Counted from the first letter of the stretch, positions 8,521 to 17,136 are shown. The stretch is 64,000 nucleotides of DNA from Albibacterium profundi (GCF_042159835.1 NZ_JBBVGT010000002.1:372001-436000); one strand, 5' to 3'. The notes: generated by a model not told the origin, from the letters alone. Numbers and translations: made by a program.

Positions 8521-9666
8521 ATGAACATATTGAGAGTTAGCCTATTGACTATTGGACTCATTGCATTTAGCCTTCCCTTTATATCGGTAAAATCTCAAGT
8601 ACCTAATACTGACCAAAAACCGTTTGGTCTGAAAGATGCATTTGAAGGCAAATTCCTTATTGGGACAGCGCTCAATATGAATCAAATTTGGAGATCGCAC
8701 CAAGCACCGATTAAAGTACTTAAACAACATTTTAACTCCATCGTCGCCGAAAACTCTATGAAGAGTATGTTCTTGCAGCCCAGAGAGGGTGAGTTTAACT
8801 TTAAGAATGCGGATCTCTTCGTTGAGTTTGGTAAAAAAAACGACATGGAGATTATTGGCCACACCTTAATTTGGCACTCTCAGGCACCTCGATGGTTTTT
8901 CTCGGACAAGGAGGGTCAGGATGTGTCAAGAGAAGTTCTAATCGAACGAATGCGCCAACATATTCATACCGTCGTTTCCCGCTATAAAGGACAGATTAAA
9001 GGCTGGGACGTGGTAAACGAAGTTATTTTAGACAATGGAGAGTGGCGGAAAAGTAAATTTTATGAAATCATTGGAGACGACTTTATCAAGTTGGCGTTTC
9101 AATTCGCTCATGAGGCTGACCCGGAAGCTGAACTTTATTATAACGATTACAATACGGCTATTCCGGCCAAAAGAGAAGGTATAGGAAGAGTTATCAAACA
9201 GATATTAGATTCAGGTGGTAGAGTAGACGCAATCGGCATGCAAGAACACCACGGATTACATTTTCCCTCATTAAACGAGGTAGAAAACTCTATAAAATAC
9301 TTTTCCAATTTGGGTGTCGATGTAATGGTGACAGAGATGGATATTTCTGTTTTGCCACATGCACGTCCAAATGCTGGAGCGAACATTAGCGATACCAGTG
9401 CTTTTAGAAAGGAACTTAATCCCTATCCAGACGGCCTACCCGACGATGTTATGCTACAGTTAGGAAAACGATATATTGACTTTTTCAGGTTGTATTTAAA
9501 GCACCAAGATAAAATATCAAGAGTAACACTCTGGGGTATTAGTGACAAAGACTCTTGGCTGAATAACTTTCCGGTGCGCGGTCGGACAAATTACCCTCTG
9601 TTATTCGATCGGCAATATAATCCGAAACCCTTTGTTAAAGAAATCATTGCACTAGCAAAAGAATAA
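8521..9666 (+). CDS. GH10 endo-1,4-beta-xylanase
   Basis: 381 residues with an N-terminal signal sequence (cleavage near VKSQ, residue 25). It is a complete GH10 barrel: HTLIWHSQAPRWFF at 114-127, GWDVVNEVILDNGEWRKS at 161-178 with the acid/base Glu167, DAIGMQEHH at 236-244, and VMVTEMDISVLP at 268-279 with the nucleophile Glu272; RVTLWGISDKDSWL near the C-terminus closes the site. Both catalytic acids are present and there is no binding module, so it should be a minimal secreted or periplasmic xylanase acting on xylan oligomers. There is no SusC/SusD pair nearby, so it is not in a classical polysaccharide utilization locus. Confidence 0.95.
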   Translation: MNILRVSLLTIGLIAFSLPFISVKSQVPNTDQKPFGLKDAFEGKFLIGTALNMNQIWRSHQAPIKVLKQHFNSIVAENSMKSMFLQPREGEFNFKNADLFVEFGKKNDMEIIGHTLIWHSQAPRWFFSDKEGQDVSREVLIERMRQHIHTVVSRYKGQIKGWDVVNEVILDNGEWRKSKFYEIIGDDFIKLAFQFAHEADPEAELYYNDYNTAIPAKREGIGRVIKQILDSGGRVDAIGMQEHHGLHFPSLNEVENSIKYFSNLGVDVMVTEMDISVLPHARPNAGANISDTSAFRKELNPYPDGLPDDVMLQLGKRYIDFFRLYLKHQDKISRVTLWGISDKDSWLNNFPVRGRTNYPLLFDRQYNPKPFVKEIIALAKE

Positions 9667-9677
9667 AACACAATCGG

Positions 9678-10190
9678 TTAATCAGTTAAAGCATCGAAAT
9701 CAAAACCCGCTCGCTTTACCGAGCGTTTGGCTACATCTAACGCATAGGGAGCTTCATTGAATGGATGCACGGGCACCGGGGTTACATTTTTGAGCTCGTC
9801 TAGTATCTGCTGCCTTTCATGAATGGTCAGCTTTTCACAAGCCTCATACATGCCCCCCTCTTCCTCTTCGAGTATATCGTGCTTTTCCAAAATGTATTCA
9901 ATCACGTTGATAACATCCTGACTTGGTGGGCAAACTAATAGAGAGGTTAACGCGCCGTGATCCAATCGCAATTTTGGTTGTAAAGGAAGAGGTTCTCCTC
10001 CATTTGCTTTCTGCGCTGCCACAAAAAGGATCTTTTCTTCCATTTTGATATGCGTCAACAACCCAACTCGGAACTCATGGTACCTATCCAAATCCACCTT
10101 ATTCCGGTCTCTAATGGCTTCATTTAAAATCACTTCGATACGCCGGTGATCTTCGGTAAAGAAATCATAGAGTGTTTTATCTTGGGGCAT
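9678..10190 (-). CDS. Hemerythrin-domain protein
   Basis: 170 residues. The di-iron four-helix bundle ligands can be placed: His15 (EDHRRIEV), His47 and Glu51 (THIKMEEKILF), His78 (RLDHGALTSLL), and His104 and Glu108 (EKHDILEEEEGGMY). Such cytosolic proteins bind O2 or NO at the di-iron centre, and related proteins (ScdA/YtfE C-terminal domains) help repair nitrosated or oxidized iron centres. It is the last gene of the Rrf2-DUF2249-hemerythrin run, 13 bp from the DUF2249 gene, supporting a role in NO or redox stress. It lacks the N-terminal ScdA domain of the full-length repair proteins. Confidence 0.9.
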   Translation of the reverse strand: MPQDKTLYDFFTEDHRRIEVILNEAIRDRNKVDLDRYHEFRVGLLTHIKMEEKILFVAAQKANGGEPLPLQPKLRLDHGALTSLLVCPPSQDVINVIEYILEKHDILEEEEGGMYEACEKLTIHERQQILDELKNVTPVPVHPFNEAPYALDVAKRSVKRAGFDFDALTD

Positions 10191-10203
10191 ATCTATTTTA
10201 GTT

Positions 10204-10971
10204 TTAGTTCTCGTTTTCGTCTTTTACTTTAACTACTCGAACCTTCCAATCCTCAGGTCCTTTCTCAATGTATTCCCATCGAAACGGTTCTTTGCTCTCT
10301 GCCTCCATTTGGTAGTAAAGTGGCTTCGGATCATGGTCATTTATAAATTCAAAAGCTTCACCGGGTCGGATATCGGCGAATGCTTGATAAAACATCTCGT
10401 GTCTTTGCGTCGGCGGAAATGGTCGCAGGTCAAATTCATTAACCACCGAAAAGCCATCATCACCGAGTCCACTTTGATCCTGCTTGGTAATATGGATGAC
10501 AAACTCACCGTCATTTTGTTTCTTATAAATCCATTTATGTCTGCCCTCAAACTTATTGATAAAGATCTCATGGATTTCGACAGGGTCTTCTCCTGAAATA
10601 AGCTCCATCGTCGTATTTTGATCCATCATACCGTAGCGATGAAATACGATCTGCTTCCATTCGTCTTTATTTGCCTTTCTTAGATCTAATAACGTTGCAA
10701 TACCATCAAATTCAATACCTTTTGATTCTTCTAAGCGAGTTACCTTTACTTTCCATTCCCGGCCGCCACGATTCAGGTAATCCCAACCGACGACGTCACC
10801 GTAGATAGAACGGAACTCATAAAATAGTGGGATTGGATCGTGATCATTTATAAAAGTGAAGCTATCATGCACCGGGAGGTCCTTAAAAAGCTTTATTAAT
10901 AATTCATGTCTCTGTATGGGGACTAATACCCGAACATCTAGTTCCCCTTCAGCATTCTTTTCTAAATTCAT
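10204..10971 (-). CDS. Protein with three tandem DUF2249 domains
   Basis: 255 residues containing three related units of about 75 residues. Unit 1 starts LDVRVLVPIQRHEL and carries FINDHDPIPLFY near 40-51; unit 3 starts FDLRPFPPTQRHEM and carries FINDHDPKPLYY near 209-220. The middle unit (about 95-165) starts LDLRKANKDEW and has SGEDPVEIHEIF where the others have NDHDP, so it seems degenerate at the His. Each ends in a tryptophan-containing strand (EWKVKVTR, DGEFVIHITK, DWKVRVVK). DUF2249 has no settled biochemical function but recurs beside hemerythrins and denitrification or NO-stress genes, as it does here between Rrf2 and hemerythrin genes. Confidence 0.85.
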   Translation of the reverse strand: MNLEKNAEGELDVRVLVPIQRHELLIKLFKDLPVHDSFTFINDHDPIPLFYEFRSIYGDVVGWDYLNRGGREWKVKVTRLEESKGIEFDGIATLLDLRKANKDEWKQIVFHRYGMMDQNTTMELISGEDPVEIHEIFINKFEGRHKWIYKKQNDGEFVIHITKQDQSGLGDDGFSVVNEFDLRPFPPTQRHEMFYQAFADIRPGEAFEFINDHDPKPLYYQMEAESKEPFRWEYIEKGPEDWKVRVVKVKDENEN

Positions 10972-11032
10972 TATTAAAAATTTTAAAATTGAAAACCTAA
11001 TGTATAATCCATATAAACTGTATCGTCCACAC

Positions 11033-11464
11033 TTAGTCGATTAAATAGGCTAGACCATCATTGACCGACTTGCAAAGTGTTCGCACCTTTCGTTCTCTAA
11101 AAATTTTCTCCATCAGCTCTCTGGCAACTTTATATTCATTGTGTATTGGACAAGGACGTAAAGAAGAGCATTCGCTCAGACCAAGACCGCATTCTTTAAA
11201 AATACGGTCATCTTCAATTGCTTCCACAATATTGATTACCGGCTGTTCCTGCTGCTCTTCGCTTAAATAAAAACCGCCATGGGGGCCTTTTAAACTGTTG
11301 ATGATTCTCCTGCGTGCGAGTTGTTGTAGTATTTTACCCACGGTGTGCTCACTTGCCTTGATCTGACCTGCCACCTCTTTAATGCCAGCTCGTTCTCCCC
11401 TTTCACTTTGACTTGAAAGAAATATAACCGCCTTAATAGCATTTTTACAGGTTAAACTAAGCAT
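11033..11464 (-). CDS. Rrf2-family transcriptional regulator (NsrR-like)
   Basis: 143 residues with an N-terminal winged helix (residues 1-70; VAGQIKASEHTVGKILQQL is the recognition region) and a dimerization helix. Three cysteines, Cys92, Cys99 and Cys105 (ECGLGLSECSSLRPCPIH), match the Fe-S ligand pattern of NsrR/IscR-type members, which sense NO or Fe-S status. The gene leads the operon with DUF2249 and hemerythrin genes (61-bp and 13-bp gaps). An operator-like palindrome at 11476-11496 and a -7 box at 11497-11504 lie directly upstream, which suggests autoregulation. Confidence 0.9.
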   Translation of the reverse strand: MLSLTCKNAIKAVIFLSSQSERGERAGIKEVAGQIKASEHTVGKILQQLARRRIINSLKGPHGGFYLSEEQQEQPVINIVEAIEDDRIFKECGLGLSECSSLRPCPIHNEYKVARELMEKIFRERKVRTLCKSVNDGLAYLID

Positions 11465-11475
11465 ATTGATACAAA

Positions 11476-11504
11476 TAGAGGGTCATTGACTCTCTACAAA
11501 TATA
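11476..11504 (-). promoter_or_regulatory. Rrf2 promoter -7 box and operator-like palindrome
   Basis: On the minus strand TATATTTG (11497-11504) fits TAnnTTTG. Immediately downstream, covering the expected transcription start, is an inverted repeat with arms TAGAGGGTCA (11476-11485) and TGACTCTCTA (11487-11496) around one central base; nine of ten pairs are complementary. It ends 12 bp before the Rrf2 start codon. The size and position suit binding by an Rrf2 dimer; this is inferred. Confidence 0.6.
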
Positions 11505-11516
11505 TACAATAATCCG

Positions 11517-11542
11517 ATTAAAAGTATTTAAATACTTTTAAT
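11517..11542. repeat. 26-bp perfect palindrome between the LytTR and Rrf2 genes
   Basis: The left arm ATTAAAAGTATTT (11517-11529) is the exact reverse complement of the right arm (11530-11542), with no spacer. It lies 46 bp past the stop of the LytTR response regulator gene and 53 bp upstream of the Rrf2 start. It is AT-rich and could be a weak bidirectional terminator or a second regulator site. Confidence 0.6.
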
Positions 11543-11587
11543 ATCCAAAAATCAAAGCATTTCCGTTACCAACAGGGTTCTTTTGTA

Positions 11588-12343
11588 CTACATCTGAAGC
11601 ATCTTTTCTAAAATTTTGCTTACCTGCTTTGACTTCTGCCGAGAAACGGGCACTTCGGTATTATCGATCATCACCAAACTACCACCGTCATGCTTCAAGA
11701 TACCTTTTACAAAATTGGGATTTATCAGATGCGATTGATGTACCCGAACAAAATTGTGCTCTTTCAATAGCTCCTCAATTTCTTTTAAGGTACGACTAAT
11801 TAAAATCTTGTTATCATCATCGCAAAATACATAGGTATAGTTATTATCAGATTGACATCGTACGATATTAGCTATCGCTACAATATGATATCCACCAGCT
11901 ATGGGTAGTGCAATTTTCGGTTGTTTCTGCTGCCGGTTTACCAAATATTCGCGAAGCAAGTTCCATTGCTTTTCAGATGTTTTCCTTCGTCGTTGTTCCC
12001 AATAAGAAAGCGCTTTCACAATGTCCTTTTCGGTGATTGGTTTTTGTAAATACGTTATAGCGCTATATCGGAATGCTTTGACCGCATATTGGTCGTAAGC
12101 AGTTGTGAAAATAATATCAAAGTCAACGGGCTGCAGATTGTCTAACAACTGGAATCCATTCATATTTGGCATTTCAATATCGAGGAACAGCAGATCTGGC
12201 GGATACTTTTTAATAAACTCTAGACCTTCAAGTGGACTAGTGAAGATACCGATAATTGTATAACCTGCATCTACTTTATTGATCATATGCTTTAATACAT
12301 TTGTGCTATGTGCTTCGTCGTCGATGATAATTATTTTTGTCAT
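11588..12343 (-). CDS. LytTR-family response regulator
   Basis: 251 residues. The receiver domain (about 1-120) has Asp8/Asp9, the phospho-acceptor Asp55 in LLFLDIEMP, and TTAYDQYAVKAF plus YLQKPI for the switch Thr and Lys. The C-terminal LytTR DNA-binding domain (about 150-250) shows FVRVHQSHLINPNFV and VPVSRQKSKQV. It overlaps the histidine kinase gene by 4 bp, so the two are translationally coupled partners. It has no obvious target apart from the divergent lipoprotein cluster starting at 14678, whose upstream region carries a pair of 10-bp inverted sites. Confidence 0.93.
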   Translation of the reverse strand: MTKIIIIDDEAHSTNVLKHMINKVDAGYTIIGIFTSPLEGLEFIKKYPPDLLFLDIEMPNMNGFQLLDNLQPVDFDIIFTTAYDQYAVKAFRYSAITYLQKPITEKDIVKALSYWEQRRRKTSEKQWNLLREYLVNRQQKQPKIALPIAGGYHIVAIANIVRCQSDNNYTYVFCDDDNKILISRTLKEIEELLKEHNFVRVHQSHLINPNFVKGILKHDGGSLVMIDNTEVPVSRQKSKQVSKILEKMLQM

Positions 12344-14484
12344 TGCTCAATATTATAAATTAATGAAACTCGTGTTCCCTGTGCTCGATCGTTATATTCT
12401 AAATCATCAATCTGCATGACGATAGCATCATCGTTCAAGTGATTATGTAGTGCTAGTCGGTCTCGAATAAGTGTAGTACCCATCGCTTCATGCAGTTTGG
12501 TTTTTTTCGCGCTTTCTCTCCTACCGATCCCATTGTCCTGGATAATGATTTTTAGGTTATCGTTGGTGTCAAATGTGATGTCCAATCGCTTTTCCGCCTT
12601 TAAACTAGGATGAAGACCATGCCAAATCGCATTTTCAACAATGGGTTGTAATAGTAAAGGTGGAATATAGTATTGAGAGAGCTCTTCTTTAGAAGAAACA
12701 TGAACCTGATAACAAAAGCCCGAACCCATGCGGCTCTGCTCTAAAGATAGGTATAACTCTAAGATCTCAAGCTCCTCTTCCACAGTTATTTGCTGATGGC
12801 TAGCATTTTTTAAAATGTGTCTGAGCAAACTTGAGAAATCATCCAAATAGGTCATAGCATCTTCATTTCTGGATGTCATTATGAGATTCTTTATGGCGTT
12901 CATGCTATTGAAAATAAAGTGTGGATTCATCTGTGAACGCAATGCCACCATTTCTGTTTCCTTTATCTTTTTCGTGAATTCACTTTTTATTTTTTGTTCT
13001 CTTTCCTGTTCTATCTCGGCATACAATTGAACCAGTTCGACCGTTTTTTCACGAACTTTGATATCTAATTCGATATTCATTTCTTTTTGCAAGCGTTCAT
13101 TCTCTTTAAACTGCTCTATTAGAGCTGCATCCGTCCGCTCTTTTTCTTCTTGCATCAAAGACACGTTTTTCCCCAATGCCAACGAAAAACAATAGACCTC
13201 TCCGATCAATCCTATCTGAAAAACAATATTGGGAGCTTCTTTAAAACTGAAAAAGTGACCCGGAATGAATTCAAGACCAGCATAGTTAATATAGGTACCG
13301 AGTACGGCGCCGATAAAAAATAGTGACTGACCTATTATAAAATAGCTCAATAAAGGATGTTTTACCTTAAAAATGATCCAAAAGATTAATACAAAGTTAA
13401 TTGGAAGGATAATTAGGCGTACTATATTATAGAGCATTGTTAAAGACATTGCTGTTTCAAAAGAAAGCACGTTAAACAGAAAGCGAGAAACAGCATATAT
13501 CAAACATGCAAAAGCCAAATAGTTAAGAACACGGGCAAGCCGCTTATCATACTGCTTAACTCGTAGCAGATTCAGAATAAAAAAAATATAAAATGTAATA
13601 AAAGCAAATTGAACAGGATCGTTCAACTGATTAGATAATTTCGGCGCGTATTGGAAAAAATTACCAACCGGAGCCAAGGTTTCATGGAGTACAATAAAAC
13701 CAAATAACAACAAGAAAAATAAATAACCTAAATAATAAAAGTAAAGACGCCCGCCTACCCTTAACCATAAAACCAGAATAAATATAATAAGTGTAAATAG
13801 CGAAAAGATGTAGAAATAGTTGAAAACGATCGAAGCGATCTGTTCACTATAGTCATTTTGAGAGCGCTCCCAATAAGCTTTCTCAGAGACTAACATAAGG
13901 GGGCTGAATAAATAAGCAGCCCCCACCCGAACATATACCTCTACCTTCTGGGAAGGAACAAATGTAAACTCTGTAAAATAGTATTGTGATTTATTACTTC
14001 GTTGAGGTAGTGGCACATAATACCCATTTTTTAATTGGTCAAACTCCTGTTCATTTTGCTTGTAGATCGTCACCTCAAGAGCGTTACCATATAAGTAAGC
14101 TTTAACAGTATCTTTCGACTCGTTATCAACTTTAAAAGTTAACCAAAGCGCGGTGCTGAAATCAGCCATACCGCTAAGCTCATAGGGTTCCCATGCATCG
14201 GAAGCAATAACTTTATTAATACCGACGTTGGAGGCGGCTCTTAATGCCGTGACATTTTTATTATCAAGAAGGGGCAACTGATCGATAAGGGAATCGATCT
14301 TAATTTGCCCCTTGACCGGCATTGCACTGGCTAAACACCAAAATATGATTAGATAAAAGGTCTTCATCGATACCGTTTGCTTCATTCTTGATTGTGCTTT
14401 CCCCATAGACTTATTACCCATAAAACAGACGGACGTCAATTTGTAACTAAAGTAGTGATGTTTTTTTCTATTTGAAACCCTCAA
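12340..14484 (-). CDS. 7TM-DISM sensor histidine kinase of the LytS/YehU type
   Basis: Up to 714 residues, but the ATG at 14367 (residue 40) is the more likely start because it is directly followed by a signal peptide, MKTFYLIIFWCLASAMPVKG. Then come a periplasmic DISM sensing domain with a carbohydrate-binding-like fold (FSTALWLTFKVDN..., about 55-200), seven membrane helices (about 215-430), a coiled coil (about 445-505) and a HisKA_7TM/LytS-type kinase with RSQMNPHFIFNSMNAI, phospho-acceptor His522, and an ATPase domain with DNGIGRRES. It signals to the LytTR regulator encoded by the overlapping downstream gene. Confidence 0.92.
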   Translation of the reverse strand: MRVSNRKKHHYFSYKLTSVCFMGNKSMGKAQSRMKQTVSMKTFYLIIFWCLASAMPVKGQIKIDSLIDQLPLLDNKNVTALRAASNVGINKVIASDAWEPYELSGMADFSTALWLTFKVDNESKDTVKAYLYGNALEVTIYKQNEQEFDQLKNGYYVPLPQRSNKSQYYFTEFTFVPSQKVEVYVRVGAAYLFSPLMLVSEKAYWERSQNDYSEQIASIVFNYFYIFSLFTLIIFILVLWLRVGGRLYFYYLGYLFFLLLFGFIVLHETLAPVGNFFQYAPKLSNQLNDPVQFAFITFYIFFILNLLRVKQYDKRLARVLNYLAFACLIYAVSRFLFNVLSFETAMSLTMLYNIVRLIILPINFVLIFWIIFKVKHPLLSYFIIGQSLFFIGAVLGTYINYAGLEFIPGHFFSFKEAPNIVFQIGLIGEVYCFSLALGKNVSLMQEEKERTDAALIEQFKENERLQKEMNIELDIKVREKTVELVQLYAEIEQEREQKIKSEFTKKIKETEMVALRSQMNPHFIFNSMNAIKNLIMTSRNEDAMTYLDDFSSLLRHILKNASHQQITVEEELEILELYLSLEQSRMGSGFCYQVHVSSKEELSQYYIPPLLLQPIVENAIWHGLHPSLKAEKRLDITFDTNDNLKIIIQDNGIGRRESAKKTKLHEAMGTTLIRDRLALHNHLNDDAIVMQIDDLEYNDRAQGTRVSLIYNIEQ

Positions 14485-14569
14485 TGAGTATTTGGTACCA
14501 TTGATTTAGTATTTGGGTATTTGCAGCTTCTTTTCCAAATTCTAACTCATTCCAGCCAGATACTCATTG
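14482..14569. promoter_or_regulatory. Inverted 10-bp sites in the kinase/barrel intergenic region
   Basis: CAATGAGTAT at 14482-14491 and its exact reverse complement ATACTCATTG at 14560-14569 are separated by 68 bp. The second lies 27 bp upstream of a -7-like box, TATGTTTG (14597-14604), for the gene at 14678, a position typical of an activator site. Binding by the LytTR regulator is a guess. Confidence 0.4.
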
Positions 14570-14677
14570 GTACTTTCGGCGGATTGGTATAGTAGCTATG
14601 TTTGCCGACGTACTTGTCAACAGAGACAATTATTTTTTTAACCTATTTATGTTCAATTTTTAAAAAACAATGTAACG

Positions 14678-15214
14678 ATGAAAAAATTAGTACTTGTATG
14701 CTTATTACTAACAGCATTTTCAATTGCAACCTATGCGCAAAAAGGCGCGATTGACATCAATGCGGGCGTAGATGTAGCCCTTCCTTTGGGAGATTTCGGT
14801 GAAGGTTTCGGTACTGGCTTTGGTGCCACAGCTAAAGGCTTATATGGTGTCAGTGACGAAGGCCAGGTAGGATTGACCTTGGGCTATATACACTTTGGGT
14901 CGAAAGAGGATCTTGGGGAAGGCAACAGCGTGTCTTTCGGAGTCATTCCTATCTTGGCTCTATACCGCCATCATTTTGGCAGTTTATACGTGGAGCCGCA
15001 AATCGGTTTATCATCCAATCGTTCCAAGATAACAGTTTCAAGTTCAGAATTCAACTTCGGCGGATCTGCTTCAAGTACATCCTTGGGTTATGCAGCGGGG
15101 ATAGGCTATATGCTCGGAGATATTGACATTTCAGCACGCTATCAGGGTTTGTCGCGAGGAGGATCGAGTTCAGGTTTCGCTGCAATTCGCATAGCTTATA
15201 ATTTTTCGCTCTAG
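14678..15214 (+). CDS. Outer-membrane beta-barrel protein (porin-like, small)
   Basis: 178 residues with a Sec signal peptide ending TYAQ (residue 21). The mature part is alternating strands rich in Gly, Ser and aromatic residues (INAGVDVALPLGDF, GQVGLTLGYIHFG, SLYVEPQIGLSS, DISARYQGLSRG) and ends AAIRIAYNFSL, with a terminal aliphatic/aromatic residue as BAM substrates have. This fits the OmpW/OmpX-like eight-stranded group of PF13505. It is first in a rightward series of exported proteins divergent from the sensor kinase gene. Function unknown; it may be structural or a small channel. Confidence 0.85.
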   Translation: MKKLVLVCLLLTAFSIATYAQKGAIDINAGVDVALPLGDFGEGFGTGFGATAKGLYGVSDEGQVGLTLGYIHFGSKEDLGEGNSVSFGVIPILALYRHHFGSLYVEPQIGLSSNRSKITVSSSEFNFGGSASSTSLGYAAGIGYMLGDIDISARYQGLSRGGSSSGFAAIRIAYNFSL

Positions 15215-15241
15215 AGCTGTGAACGTTAAAACACGATAAAA

Positions 15242-15856
15242 ATGAAGACGATAAAATCCATATCCAGCATATTCTTGTTCTCACTACTTATTGGTGCCAC
15301 TCTTTCCAGTTGCAGTAAAAGTAACAACGGGTCTGTCGACGAAGAGGACAACGCTTCTGGAGAACACACTTATAATATAACCTTGATCAATAAAGGTGAT
15401 GCATCAAATAAGGTAGAATATAGAGGTGGACTACCATTAGATGAAGCACGTGCGATATACCGATATCGCACGATATCGGACGAAATAGAGCATAGTATAA
15501 CCATGCTTTTTGGAAAGCTTGAGGAGGTAGGGAGTATTTACGGCAACTTCGATCTGGATGATAGCAAACAGCCCTTTACCAAATTAGGAGGCTACAGCTT
15601 ACAAGACGGGGGTACATTAACCATAAGACCTGAAGGCACAACAGATATGTATATATCGACCTCGGGAACACTGACATTTTCAGATCTGAAATATGCTTTA
15701 CCTACCTCAGCAGTAGGTGCGGCCTGTTACACACTCAAATTTGAAGGCGATTTCGATAAATATACAGACGGAGATAAAACCGATGAGACTTACCAAGGTT
15801 CGGGCACGTTTGTGATTAGTCCTCAGGATGATATGGGAACCTATAAGGCGCCCTAA
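15242..15856 (+). CDS. Small lipoprotein, unknown function (cluster member 1)
   Basis: 204 residues. The lipobox ATLSSCSKS gives acylated Cys24, followed by a Ser/Asn-rich and acidic segment (SVDEEDNASGEH). The rest is predicted beta strands with no recognized domain; the end, YQGSGTFVISPQDDMG, resembles the closing strands of the two following lipoproteins. It starts 27 bp after the barrel gene and is probably in one operon with it. A periplasmic or surface location is predicted. Confidence 0.78.
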   Translation: MKTIKSISSIFLFSLLIGATLSSCSKSNNGSVDEEDNASGEHTYNITLINKGDASNKVEYRGGLPLDEARAIYRYRTISDEIEHSITMLFGKLEEVGSIYGNFDLDDSKQPFTKLGGYSLQDGGTLTIRPEGTTDMYISTSGTLTFSDLKYALPTSAVGAACYTLKFEGDFDKYTDGDKTDETYQGSGTFVISPQDDMGTYKAP

Positions 15857-15887
15857 ACGAATTATATAAATAAAAAAAACTAACATA

Positions 15888-16505
15888 ATGAATAACTCAA
15901 AAATACTACGATTCCTATTAAGTCTTATTGTCTTTACAGGTGCGCTATTCTTCACTGCATGCAGTGAAGAAGGAGCAGAAAATGTGGAACCCGATCCCAT
16001 AACGGGTGCCGGTACAGCCTCTGCCACCATTGAATTTCTGGATACTGGAGAGAAAGTTCAGTTTACCGGTTCTGCGATGGGGGCTGTCGGTTCGGGTAGT
16101 GCCGATACCGTCATCATGCATTTCGCAGGGCAAGACCAATCGATGAGATTCATGCTCATGGTAACGCCGGTTAGCAAAGGAAAGCACACGATGGGTAAAA
16201 ATGGTTTTGAAACTATCGGTGTTTTTTTCCCAGACACTATTCAATCTACTAATTATTTGAATGCATACTTGGTAGGCGAAGACAATATCAATGACAATGA
16301 GACAGAAATTGACGGTGCAGCATCCTTTGATATATCTACCTTCTCAAACAATTTGATTAAAGGCTCTTTCGAACTTACCATGATCCGAAATACGACGATC
16401 AAGGAAGATGGAGAGGTCATATCAGGTGATATAAAACGGGTGAAAGTGACCAATGGAAAGTTCAATGTCCCTTTATTTAGCGGCGGAAACATAAGCGGCA
16501 ATTAA
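15888..16505 (+). CDS. Small lipoprotein, unknown function (cluster member 2)
   Basis: 205 residues; lipobox FFTACSEE with Cys25 followed by acidic residues, as in surface-exported Bacteroidota lipoproteins. The beta-rich body has ASATIEFLDTGEKVQFTG near residue 45 and ends with KGSFELTMIRN...VKVTNGKFNVPLF. The same layout (opening ATIxF strand, closing KGxF and TNGKF strands) is seen in the next gene, so the two are probably paralogues from a tandem duplication. No known function. Confidence 0.78.
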   Translation: MNNSKILRFLLSLIVFTGALFFTACSEEGAENVEPDPITGAGTASATIEFLDTGEKVQFTGSAMGAVGSGSADTVIMHFAGQDQSMRFMLMVTPVSKGKHTMGKNGFETIGVFFPDTIQSTNYLNAYLVGEDNINDNETEIDGAASFDISTFSNNLIKGSFELTMIRNTTIKEDGEVISGDIKRVKVTNGKFNVPLFSGGNISGN

Positions 16506-16516
16506 ACTGAAGAGCT

Positions 16517-17104
16517 ATGAAAAATCAGATTTTTAAATCCATAGCAATCGGCTTATTAAGTGCATTTTTCTTTGTTTCTTGTGATAAAAGCAACGATGAG
16601 CCCGACTTAAATTCCGATGGAGACATCACCGCAACTTTTCAATTTAGCGATGGCGAATCGGTAGACTTTACATTCACCTCTCAAGAGGATGACTTTGTAA
16701 AACCTTACGTGTATGGACCGAACAGCAACGATCACTATAAATTGTATTTACGAGGAGAGAAAGAAATCGGTGCCAAGATATATACCATCAATCTTTACGT
16801 CACCATGCCCGAAAACGGGGTTGGAGACTACCCATTTGGGCGAGCTTGGCAATGGTATGATGAAGGGTTCGTAACAGAGATTCTTATCGGTGTAACCGAG
16901 AAGGGCGATCCGCTCTCATTGAAACAATACATGTCCATGGAAATCGATAATACGAACAGTAAAGGGGTCACGATTACCTCGCTTACGGACACCCATGCCA
17001 AAGGAACGTTCTCTGGGAAAGCGATGTATACGGAATCCGACGTGGTTACAATAACCAACGGTAAATTTGATATAGCAGTTAACCGAGGCGATTGGGAAGA
17101 TTAA
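16517..17104 (+). CDS. Small lipoprotein, unknown function (cluster member 3)
   Basis: 195 residues; lipobox FFFVSCDKS with Cys22 and then SNDEPDLNSDGD. It opens ITATFQFSDGESVDFTF and closes HAKGTFSGKAMY...VVTITNGKFDIAV, matching the preceding lipoprotein in layout. It starts 11 bp after that gene's stop, so the two are almost certainly co-transcribed. No enzymatic motif is seen. Confidence 0.78.
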   Translation: MKNQIFKSIAIGLLSAFFFVSCDKSNDEPDLNSDGDITATFQFSDGESVDFTFTSQEDDFVKPYVYGPNSNDHYKLYLRGEKEIGAKIYTINLYVTMPENGVGDYPFGRAWQWYDEGFVTEILIGVTEKGDPLSLKQYMSMEIDNTNSKGVTITSLTDTHAKGTFSGKAMYTESDVVTITNGKFDIAVNRGDWED

Positions 17105-17136
17105 AAATAAAATCACATAAAAAAGCACAGTTTAAC

